Below are positions 47,882 through 56,400 of a stretch of DNA of 64,000 nucleotides, one piece after another (position 1 is the stretch's first letter; each line of letters opens with the position of its first letter). The notes below the pieces were generated by a model, which was given only the letters and a program-made list of their open reading frames with translations, did not search any database and had not been told where the DNA came from. This DNA comes from Aureococcus anophagefferens. Lineage: Eukaryota; Sar; Pelagophyceae; Pelagomonadales; Pelagomonadaceae. A program made the position numbers and the translations under genes. The stretch is taken from positions 402,341-466,340 of the forward strand of contig NW_008705590.1 of assembly GCF_000186865.1 (NCBI RefSeq), read 5' to 3'.

Positions 47882-48835
47882 TCACCGCGGCGCGAGCGTG
47901 CCGAACGCGCGGTCCCAGAGCGTGAAGCGCTTGGCGAAGTTGCAGGCCTTCGGGCGCGTGTGGTGCGCGTCGTGGTCCCGCGTCGTGAGGGCGATGCCGA
48001 GGAGGCGCGGCAGCCAGACGCACTGGGGGAACGACGTCGCGTCGCTGTGGCAGCCGCAGTGGCCCGCGACCTCGACGTAGGCCTTGTAGGCCCAGAGCAG
48101 CGCGGCGTCGCCGGCGGCCAGGGGCCGGCCCCGCGCGGCCGCGAGGGCGCCGAGGGCCGCGAGGGCGGGCAGCGCGTTGCACGCGACGAGGTCCGTCGGC
48201 GACTGCTCGTACGCGAGCACCGGGCCGAGGCCGTGCGCGCCGTGGGCGCCGTGGTGCGTCGCGTGGCTCCGGCGCAGGAACCGCGCCAGGGCGCCGCCGC
48301 CCGCCGCGTGGCAGGCGCGGTGCGCGCCGTAGTGGCCGAGGTCGAAGGCGACCTCGAAGCAAAAAGACACCGCGACGAACGCCGCGGGGCCGCTGCGCGC
48401 GCCCGCGGCGGCGACGAGGCCCGCGGCGCGCGCGGCGAGGAGCACGGCGCCGTCGACGGGCGCGGCGACGAAGCAGAGCTTGAGCCACGCGGACCGGCGC
48501 GCGGCGGCCGGCGGCGGCGCGCGCCCGCCGATGCGCTCGCGGCCGCGCGTCGCGAACTCGAGGAACAGCACGACGGCGGCGTCGCGGCAGGCGCAGGCGA
48601 CGACGCAGGCCGCGTAGGCCCGCGCCAGCGGCGGCGGCGCCGCGCCCCGCAGCTGCCGCTCGAGCCACGCCGCGGCGACGGCGACGGCGACGATGGCGCC
48701 GTTGACGGCGACGAAGGGCCGCACCCAGCGCAGCGGGGGTTTCTCGGCGGACGTTTTTGTGGTTGCCGGGCGCGCCCAGGCGGCCAGGGAAGCGGCGGCG
48801 ACGACCATGGCACTGCGTTTCTGTACTACAATCAT
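47882..48835 (-). CDS. Fatty acid hydroxylase / sterol desaturase superfamily membrane enzyme
   Basis: 317 residues from ATG 48835 (or 48808). Hydrophobic helices: FVAVNGAIVAVAVAAAWL, ARAYAACVVACACRDAAVV, GPAAFVAVSFCFEVAFDLG. Three histidine boxes of the di-iron superfamily are present: HYGAHRACH, then RSHATHHGAHG, and near the end RDHDAHHTRPKACNFAKRF. These enzymes hydroxylate or desaturate sterols, fatty acids or carotenoids in the ER or plastid. The second box continues into an extra HGAHG, more His-rich than usual. Substrate unknown. Confidence 0.82.
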   Translation of the reverse strand: MIVVQKRSAMVVAAASLAAWARPATTKTSAEKPPLRWVRPFVAVNGAIVAVAVAAAWLERQLRGAAPPPLARAYAACVVACACRDAAVVLFLEFATRGRERIGGRAPPPAAARRSAWLKLCFVAAPVDGAVLLAARAAGLVAAAGARSGPAAFVAVSFCFEVAFDLGHYGAHRACHAAGGGALARFLRRSHATHHGAHGAHGLGPVLAYEQSPTDLVACNALPALAALGALAAARGRPLAAGDAALLWAYKAYVEVAGHCGCHSDATSFPQCVWLPRLLGIALTTRDHDAHHTRPKACNFAKRFTLWDRAFGTLAPR

Positions 48836-49096
48836 AAGCTTTGCCGCGAGCTACGGCAACGTCAAGGAAGTGTCGATGTTGGTGGTGTGTCCTCGGCGTG
48901 AGCCTAGAGCGTGAGCCTGCGGCGGCAGCCTTCGCGACCAACGTGCCAAATACCCTCTCCTCCTTCTTTACGTCGCCGTCGCGCCGCGCGAAGCTACTTC
49001 GAGGGTCTTAACTTGGCCTTAAACTTGGCCGTGGCCGCGGCGGAGGAAGTGGCGGAGGCCCGCGCGCCGTGCACTGGCGAGACAAGCAAAGTAGGC

Positions 49097-49903
49097 TCAA
49101 GTTACGACGGCCTTGCGCATGACGACGGAGTAGCGCGGTCCCCACTCGCGGATGAGCGTCGGGCTCCGGAGGTCGACGAGCTCCGTCGCCGCGGCGTCGA
49201 CGCCCCAGCCGTAGGCGTCCGACGCCGCGGCCTCGCGCCACCAGGCCCGCGTGACCTCCTCCGCCGGCTCGGCGCCGGGCGGCGGCTTCAGGTACAGGCC
49301 CGCGCCGGCGTCCGCTTCCGCGCGCGGCGGGCGGATGTTGCCGACGAAGACGACGCCGCCCGGCTTGACGAGTCGCGCCATCTCCCGCACCCAGCGGCCC
49401 GTCAGCTCCGCCTCGGCCTTCCCCGTCGCCGCGCCCGCCTCCACGTAGCCGCAGAGCGCCGCGTCGTAGGAACGGCGCGGCACCCAGGACAGGTTCAGCG
49501 AGTCGCCGACGCAGAAAACACCATCGGGGAGCGCGCGGCGCGCCTCGTCGAGCGCCGCGGACGACACGTCGTTGCCCGCGACGCGCAGCGCGCCGAGGCG
49601 CCGCCGGAGCCCGCGCAGGAGCCAGCCGGCGCCCACGGCGCTCTCGAAGACGGCGTCGCCGGCCGCGAGGCCCAGGCGCGGCGCGACCTCGTCGACGAAG
49701 GCCTCGTAGTCGTCGTAGGCCACGCCCCAGTTCCCGACGTCCGCGACGCCGTCGCCCTCGTACCAGTCGACGACGCGGCCGTAGGTCGTCGCGCAGTGCT
49801 GCGCCTGCCACTCGCAGCAGTCCAGCGCGCACCGAGGCGGCGTGGTGTAGCGCTGGCGGCCCGGCTGCAGGGCCGCTGCCGGGAGGAGGAGGAGCAATTT
49901 CAT
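49097..49903 (-). CDS. SAM-dependent methyltransferase (class I), signal-bearing
   Basis: 268 residues from ATG 49903. N-terminal hydrophobic leader MKLLLLLPAAALQ. The Rossmann methyltransferase core is visible as AGDAVFESAVGAGWLLRGLR (motif I variant with ESAVGAG in place of DxGxGxG), LRVAGNDVSSAALDEARRAL (motif II acidic residue) and VREMARLVKPGGVVFVGNIR (post-motif). The tail includes LVDLRSPTLIREWGPRYSVV. Small-molecule methyltransferase of unknown substrate. The leader suggests ER, plastid or secretion. Confidence 0.75.
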   Translation of the reverse strand: MKLLLLLPAAALQPGRQRYTTPPRCALDCCEWQAQHCATTYGRVVDWYEGDGVADVGNWGVAYDDYEAFVDEVAPRLGLAAGDAVFESAVGAGWLLRGLRRRLGALRVAGNDVSSAALDEARRALPDGVFCVGDSLNLSWVPRRSYDAALCGYVEAGAATGKAEAELTGRWVREMARLVKPGGVVFVGNIRPPRAEADAGAGLYLKPPPGAEPAEEVTRAWWREAAASDAYGWGVDAAATELVDLRSPTLIREWGPRYSVVMRKAVVT

Positions 49904-50333
49904 CGACGACGCGTCGGCTGGTCGCGTGACAGTTCCTGCGCGCGGTCTGCTACGATTTGCGACGACGCGCGACGCGTCGGCTGGGTCGCGTGACGACCAG
50001 TTCCTGCGCGAAATCTGCTACGACGATGCTCGAGTTTTTATTGCGAGCATCGCGTTACAAGCACTGCAAGCCTGGTGCAAATCAGGTTCAACATAGGATC
50101 GCGGCGCCTCCGAACGCGCCTGGGACGAGCTACGCGCGAAAACTAAAGGCCAGACCCGCTGCACCGACGCGTGCCGTGCCGCAGCCGCCCGGCGCGAGTC
50201 AGAATAGGCCGCGCCTTCCGACCGTGAACGCCGCCACGACGCGCCGCCGCGCGACGAGCCAAGCTCAAAACAACAGAGAAGTCGCGCGTAAAATAGTAAG
50301 TTGGTTACATGGTCCGGAGCGGAGAAACAAGAC
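49904..50333. other. Intergenic region with tandem duplication
   Basis: About 430 bp between two minus-strand genes. It holds an imperfect tandem repeat (see 49906-50025). The rest, 50030-50330, has several A/T-richer stretches and no supported coding frame. Confidence 0.5.
49906..50025 (+). repeat. Imperfect tandem duplication upstream of the methyltransferase start
   Basis: Unit 1 (~49906-49950) contains GACGCGTCGGCTGGTCGCGTGAC, broken here as GACGCGTCGGCTGG and TCGCGTGACA, then GTTCCTGCGCG and TCTGCTACGA. Unit 2 (~49970-50025) repeats GACGCGTCGGCTGG, TCGCGTGACGA, GTTCCTGCGCG and TCTGCTACGA with small insertions. It lies in the 5' flank of the gene starting at 49903. Confidence 0.75.
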
Positions 50334-50828
50334 TCAGGGCATCGGCGGCGGCGGCGGCGCCTGGAAGTGGGCCGCCTGCGGCGGCATGGCGACGGGGTGC
50401 CCCGCGAACTGCATGGGCAGCCCGCCGCCGGCGTCGAAGAGCGGCATGGGCGGCATGACGGCGGGCGCCTCGCCGTAGGACTCCGGGTAGCCCTGCTGGG
50501 GCAGGTGGAGGTGCCGGACGACGAGCCGCTCGTCGATCTCGACTTGCGTCGCGACGGTCTTCATGTCCGGCGGCGTCTCGCCGTCGGCGCGGAGCACGCG
50601 CGGCTGGTACGGGCAGATGTGGCCGCGCTTCGGCTGCCCGCACTTGGAACACCGGTAGTTGGTCCGGTTCCGCCGTCGCGCGCCGTTCGCCGCCGCGGCG
50701 CCGCCGGCCGCGGCGCCGCCGGCCGCGGGCACGGGCGCGGCGGACGGCGCGCCGCCGGCGCCGGCGTCGGCCGTCGTCACCATGGCGTCCGGCGCCGCGA
50801 AGGGCTGCTTGGCGTCGAAGCCCGACAT
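50334..50828 (-). CDS. Small Pro-rich protein with a C-x2-C-x5-H-x2-C zinc-knuckle-like motif
   Basis: 164 residues from ATG 50828 (MSGFDAKQPF). The frame extends upstream without an ATG-supported domain. The only conserved element is RTNYRCSKCGQPKRGHICPY, a CxxCGxPKxGHxC zinc-binding motif that recurs in many eukaryotic nuclear proteins. The flanks are Ala/Gly-rich before and Pro/Met/Ala-rich after. Probably a nucleic-acid- or protein-binding nuclear factor; not further identified. Confidence 0.65.
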   Translation of the reverse strand: MSGFDAKQPFAAPDAMVTTADAGAGGAPSAAPVPAAGGAAAGGAAAANGARRRNRTNYRCSKCGQPKRGHICPYQPRVLRADGETPPDMKTVATQVEIDERLVVRHLHLPQQGYPESYGEAPAVMPPMPLFDAGGGLPMQFAGHPVAMPPQAAHFQAPPPPPMP

Positions 50829-51314
50829 GGGGCGGGGCACCGAAAGCTTTTCGAGGAACGCGCCGAGAACGGGGCGCGGCGGCGATGGCGCGCCGCCGGA
50901 GCTCGGAGTTTTGAGGCGAGGGTGTTCGAACGTCCGTCCACGAGCCAGGCGCGCCGCCGCTCGGACGTTCGGACGCCCCGTTCGCACCTCCAGTCCGCGT
51001 CCACCCGAGCTGCTTTGTGAGAGAGAGCCGGCTCCTTCCCGGCTGCGTTACCACAAGTCTCACGAGGCGATTCGGCGATGGCCACACCATCCCATCCGGT
51101 AGGGCCTACCGAAGGGCGCGACGCATCTCTCGAGGCGGCGAGACGCCTCCTGGCTGGCGCTGGCCGGGTGTGCTAGGCGCTATCCTTAGCGCATCGGCAG
51201 GCAGGCGAGCCGACCCCCTGCCGCGCAAGCTCATGTTGCGGCTCGACCATCAAGTGGCGAGGTGAGGACACCGACGCCGCTCGAGGACATCCGCCGGCCC
51301 TCGTGCCGCCCTCG
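50829..51314. other. Divergent promoter region
   Basis: 486 bp between divergent genes (starts 50828 and 51315). Open frames here have shadow composition only. I see no repeat or RNA gene. Confidence 0.4.
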
Positions 51315-51989
51315 ATGGTAGCTATGGCCTCCTACTTCCCGCCCCTCGTCATCGCCGGCTGCAGCGGCGCGGGAAAGGGGACGCTCATCGCGAAGCTCAT
51401 GGCCTACGACGCCGCGTCCTTCGGCTTCTCCGTGAGCCACACGACGCGGTCGCCGCGGCCCGGCGAGGTCGACGGCGAGCACTACCACTTCAGCGACGTC
51501 GCCTCCGTGAAGCGCGACATCGACGCGGGCCTCTTCATCGAGTCCGCGAACGTCCACGGCAACTACTACGGCACGTCCAAAGCGGCCGTCGAGGCCGTGC
51601 AGGCCGCGGGCAAGATCTGCATCCTCGACATCGACGTCCAGGGCGTGCAGCTCGTGAAGAAGTGCGGCATGGACTGCAAGTACATGTGGATCGAGGCGCC
51701 GGACATGGCGGCGCTCGAGGCGCGGCTCCGGGGCCGCGGCACGGAGACGGAGGAGAAGGTGCTCAAGCGCATGGGCAACGCCGAGGTCGAGATGGCCTTC
51801 GCCCACCCCCTCGACGGCCACGCCGAGAAGCCCTTCGACGCCTACGTCGTCAACGGCGACGTCGACGCCGCGCACGCGGAGATGGTCGCCGTCCTCGAGG
51901 GCTGGTACCCCCACATCGCCGCGCCGAAGCGCGCCAACCCCTGCGCCGTCGTCTCGGGCTTCTTCGGCAAGCTCTTCTCGCCGCGCTAG
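51315..51989 (+). CDS. GUK1: Guanylate kinase
   Basis: 224 residues from ATG 51315 (ATG 51324 also possible). The P-loop is AGCSGAGKGTLIAKL, with Cys where most guanylate kinases have Pro. The GMP-binding block is FSVSHTTRSPRPGEVDGEHY, then HYHFSDVASVKRDIDAGLF and ESANVHGNYYGTSKAAVE. Walker-B-like ILDIDVQGVQLVKK and the lid Arg region ARLRGRGTETEEKVLKRM are present. All are diagnostic. It phosphorylates GMP to GDP with ATP in purine salvage. Length is normal, with a ~20-residue C-terminal extension. No plastid leader, so cytosolic. Confidence 0.94.
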   Translation: MVAMASYFPPLVIAGCSGAGKGTLIAKLMAYDAASFGFSVSHTTRSPRPGEVDGEHYHFSDVASVKRDIDAGLFIESANVHGNYYGTSKAAVEAVQAAGKICILDIDVQGVQLVKKCGMDCKYMWIEAPDMAALEARLRGRGTETEEKVLKRMGNAEVEMAFAHPLDGHAEKPFDAYVVNGDVDAAHAEMVAVLEGWYPHIAAPKRANPCAVVSGFFGKLFSPR

Positions 51990-52111
51990 GGCGCGCCCGC
52001 GGCCTAAGATGTGACGACCGGGCTCGGCCGCGCAGATTCGCGCGTCGCTCGGTCGCGCGCGGCGGCGCCACGCGCGGCGCCCGCGCCCCGCCTCGTCCGG
52101 ACCGGCGCGCC

Positions 52112-53314
52112 TTAGGGCTCCCAGGGCACGCGCCGGTTCCCCGGCAGGCACAGGTCCGCGAAGACGGCCGAGTCCGCGTCGCGGAACTGCGCCGCGAGGC
52201 ACGGGTCGAGCGCGTCGAGCTCCAAGGCGACGTCGTCGAAGTTCGCCACGCTCCGCCGCAGGTCGTCGCTCGTGATCTTGACGGACGTCGACCGGGCGAG
52301 GACCTCGGGCACGGGCTCGCCCTTGCCGCCGAGCCCGACGGCCGCGAAGAGGCGCTCGATCTCCGCCTTCGGGTCCAGTTGGAGCGCCTCGTAGTACATG
52401 ACGAAGGGCCGCGCCCCGCCGGCGGCCTCCGTGACGTTGTCGAGGAGCGAAGACCACTTGAGCGCGTCGCCGTGCGCGCCCGCGGCGAGCTTGCCCGCGT
52501 GGAGCGCGAGCGGCTTCTCGAGCTCCGCGCCTGGGCAGCACTGATTCAATGTCGCTTCAACGTGAGTGTTCCGCGCGCGCGCGTTCCGGAAAAAAAAACA
52601 TCCACGCTTCGAGACCGTTCCGAGAGACGATCGCTCGTCCAAAAATCAGCCAAAACGAGTGGAAAACGGCCGAGATATGAGCCTTTGAAGTTGGGACTTT
52701 CGCTCTCTTTTCCTGCCCTGCTCCGCGCGGTGCTCCTCGTAGCACTCGCGGGCTTTGGCGGTGACGACCTTGTGCGTGCCCCAGCAGAACTTCTGGAGCA
52801 CGTCGGCGTGGACGTTGCTGACCTTGCGCTTGACGAGGTTCGACCGCGCGTAGACCACGGGCGTCACGTCCGGCAGGCGCAGCAGCCGGGGCCAGTCGCC
52901 GCGCCAGGTGAGCGGCGCCGCGTTCTGCCGCAGGAGGTGCTCCGCGGCGACGTCGAAGCCCACGATCTTGCCCGCGAGGCAGCCCGGCCGCGCGCGCGGG
53001 TCCTCGGCGGCGGCGACGGCGAACGTCGGCACGCCCGCGTCGTCGTAGGCCCTGCAGGTCATGTTGCAGCGCGGCGCGCCGAGGATGCCGAGGAACGTGC
53101 GCAGCGTGTCGCTCCGCACGCGGGACGGATCCACCTGGACTTTCTTATTGAAGCAGTTGTTCGCCTCGTGCTCGAAGTACGCCACCGCCGGCTCGTGGGC
53201 CAGCATGTCGGCCATCCACGTGCTCCCGGTCCGCGACTCCTTGAAGACGACGATCTTGTAGGCCTTCTTGTAGGCCGCGGTTCTCACCACGAGGAGGAGC
53301 AGGAAGCCTCGCAT
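52112..53314 (-). CDS. Sulfotransferase-like protein, secretory
   Basis: Exons (minus) 53314-52729 and 52530-52112, 334 residues. Start ATG 53314, signal MRGFLLLLVVRTAA. YKIVVFKESRTGSTWMADML is the 5'-phosphosulfate loop region of PAPS-dependent sulfotransferases (K/R-x-R-x-G-S-T-W). VTPVVYARSNLVKRKVSNVH gives the 3'-phosphate-binding Arg/Ser. The end PKAEIERLFAAVGLG, then CLAAQFRD, is typical of the C-terminal helix. Its intron is an introner with a GC donor, joining EEHR|AELEKPL. Likely sulfates carbohydrate in the Golgi, fitting the sulfated polysaccharides of marine algae. Confidence 0.82.
52531..52720 (-). mobile_element. Introner element, family A (copy A4), GC donor
   Basis: 190 bp on the minus strand, sense to its host. 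On that strand it begins CAGGGCAGGAAAAGAG and ends GTGCTGCCCAG. The 8-bp duplication reads GCGCGGAG on the host strand (plus 52721-52728 and 52523-52530). The intron is 52728 down to 52531 (198 bp) with donor GC from the target copy and acceptor CAG. Same target octamer as copy B1. It carries an A9 run (GGAAAAAAAAAC on plus) where other copies have fewer bases. Confidence 0.93.
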
Positions 53315-53479
53315 CGCCGTCAGATTTTATGCCCAATTTTTATCCCATGCCGGGCTGCATCTCCCGGCCGCGGACGAGGGATTTCTACTAGTAATTTGTG
53401 ATAATTTTGTGGCAGCTCGATCAGCTCGCGCCCGCGCCGCCGCAGGCCGGCCATCGAGGGCGCGAACGCGGCCGCCAAG

Positions 53480-56400
53480 ATGCTCGACTCGTCCGTGGAG
53501 CCCGAGCGCTTCGCGGAGCGCGTCGTCGTGCTCCTCGACTCCGCCGAGGGCCTCATGGCCCGGACGCACCGCCTCTCGGAGCAGCTGCGGAGCGAGGAGA
53601 AGCGGTTCAAGGCGCTCAAGGAGCCCGAGTGGAAGGGCGTGCGGTCGAAGCTGACCAAGGCCTTCCCCGAGCTGCCGGACCTGAGCCGCGACTCGAAGCG
53701 CGGCGCGGCGCCCGGAAAACCCGCGCGTTTCCGCGGGGAAAACGAACGACGGGAGAATCCGCAGGTACGAGTCGTTCCAGAAGAGCGCGGCGGGGACCAT
53801 GGGCGAGCTCAAGTACGCCTACGAGCTCTTCCTGGACCTCGAGGCCCACGTCGCCGTCCACGCGGCCACCCTGAAGGCCATGGCCGCGCAGCTCGCGTGC
53901 TGGGATTTGACGGTCGGCCGCGAGTCGTCGCGCGCGTTCGTCGCGCTCTTCTCGGCCTTCGTCCGGGTCGTCGCGCTGGCGGGCATGGTCGACGACCGGC
54001 GGCTCGTCTGCTCGCTCTACGCCGCGGCCCACGCCTGCGCGCGCGGGTCCAGCGAGCCCAAGTTCGCGCGCTTGGCGCAGCAGTCGCTGCGGACGTACGA
54101 CGAGCCGTTCCGATCCGTCGGCGCGGTGTTCGCGGACTACGTGCCCGTCGTCGGCACGCTCGTGAAGAACGTGCTCAAGCACGTCCTGCTGATCGTCGGC
54201 GGCTCCGGCGAGCTCCTGCGGCGCAACGCGCTGACGATGCTCGAGGACAACCTGTCGCTCGGGCAGCCGACGATGGCGCCGCTCGACGCGCAGCACAAGG
54301 GCCGGAGCGACGTGCCCCTGCTCCACGGCGAGCTCCTCGAGGGCCGCGGCGCCTGCGACTTTGTGGTCTTCGCGACGCTGGCGACGCCGGGCGTCCTCGC
54401 GGACCCGGGCTGCCTCGCGTGCTGCCAGCTCGCGTGCGAGGACGCCTTGGTGACCGGCGTCTACCGGTCGTCGACGGTCAACGTCCACGCGGAGCTCGAG
54501 GGCCTGGGCAAGGCCTGGCCGCCGCGGGGCTACTCGGGCAAGTGGCCGCGGGACCTGAAGCTGTCGAAGACCTTCAAGGAGTGGTCCAAGGCCGCGGTGC
54601 TCAACTGCGGCCACCGGCACCGCGAGCGGCGCGCGTACCTCTGCGGCGAGCTCGACGTCATGCAGGGCCTGCTCACCGCCGTGCCGGGCCTCGCCGCGCC
54701 CAAGGCGCCCCTCGCCGTCGCCGCGTGTGCGCTCGCGCACGACGAGGTGCTCTGGGCGCTCCGCCACTCGCCCGCGAACGGCGCCGCGGCCTACCCGCCC
54801 AAGTACCGCGTCAAGCACTACGACGCCGACAACTTCTCCTTGAAGGGCGTCGAGAAGCTCGCGGCCGCGGCCGTCGACCTCGGCGCGCTGCTCCGGCGCG
54901 AGCGGCGCGCCGTCGCGCGGTACCACGTCGAGTTCCTCGCCAAGGCCGACGCGGCGGCGCTCGAGGCGCTCGGGGCCCGCGCGGCGGCGGCGCTGCCCGC
55001 GGACCACGTGCCGAGGAACGCGCCCGCGTTCTTCGAGAGGCTCGGCGACCGCCTCGCGAAGCTCGGCGACGGCGAGTGCGGCAAGTGCGCGGACGACGCG
55101 CTCGCGGCCATGGCGCGCGCGGAGCGCGACGGCCACTTCGTCGGCGGCCGCGGCGCCGCGGCGGGGCTCCGGCGGTCGACGCTCGGCACGTTGGTGCTCG
55201 ACTGGCGCCGCGTGCATTTCGTGCTCGTCGGGTCCAGGGCAGCAAAAGAGAGCGAAATTCCCAACTTCAAAGGCTCCTATCTCGGCCGTTTCCCACTCGT
55301 TTCGGCTGATTTTTGGACAAGCGATCATCTCTCGGAACGGTCTCGAAGCGTGGATGCTTTTTCCGGAACGCGCGCGCGCGGAACACTCACGTTGAAGCGA
55401 CGTTGAATCACCCTTTTGCTGCCCAGGTCGGGTCGACGCACGCGGCGTCGATGCTCAAGGACGGCTCCGTGCGCGACGCCTGCGCGCGCCTGAACCTCGT
55501 TGTGGACCACTGCGGCCTCGCCGACGGGTCGCTGGCGCTCGCGCACTGCGACGCGGGCGCGTGGTGGCCCTACCGGCTCCTCCTCGAGGACGCGGCCGCG
55601 GCCGCGCTCAAGTCGGGCGACGCGCTCGCGGCGCCGCGGGCGCTCCGGGCCATGCTCGCGACGGCGCGGGCCGCGCGGCGCACGCAGGGCCACCCGGCGC
55701 AGGAGGGCGACTGCGCCGACCTCGAGCGCGACGCGCGCGCGTTCGGCGCTGTGTGGAATTCGACCGCCGGTTTGGGTGGTCCCGACCAAACTTGAGAATT
55801 CTCGAGCTCGATCAAATCGACGTCGATTCGGCTGATTTTTGGATGAACCGATGGCTCTCGTCGAGTTCTCGAAGCACAGCCGAAGAGCTTGCGTCGAAAC
55901 CGTCGCATACGCGCACATTGAAGTCGGGTTGAAGATTTGAATTCCACGCAGGTTCGGCGAGCGGACGCTCGAGCTCCTCCGCGCGGGCGTGTCGTCGTCG
56001 CTGCGGACCATCGCCGCCAAGGAGGACCAGCTCGCGTGCCAGATCGCGCCCGTGGAGGCGGCCTACCGCCTCGAGCGCCGCGAGGCCGCGCAGCGCGAGC
56101 TCGACCGCAAGGGCGGCGGCGGCGAGCGCGCCAAGGAGGAGCCGCCCGCGGGCTACGAGTCGCTCCCCGCCAACGCCGCGTCCGTGCAGCCCCTCGCCGT
56201 CGCCGACGCGCGCCTCGCGGCGACCATGGCCTGGGCCAAAAGCGACCACCGCGAGGACCCGGACGCGTCGCCCGACGCGGCCGCCGTCGTCGTCGGCGAC
56301 GCGAAGCTGCGGCCCGCCGAGGCCGCGCGCGACGCCGTGCTCGCCTTCCTCGACAGGCAGATCCCCCGCGCCTTCTTCGACGACGAGGGCCGGCTCATCC

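Noticed and set aside
1532..55951. Introners as autonomous transposons or retrocopies
   Set aside because: No ORF, about 200 bp, no poly(A), with terminal inverted repeats and 8-bp duplications. They must be moved by a transposase encoded elsewhere.
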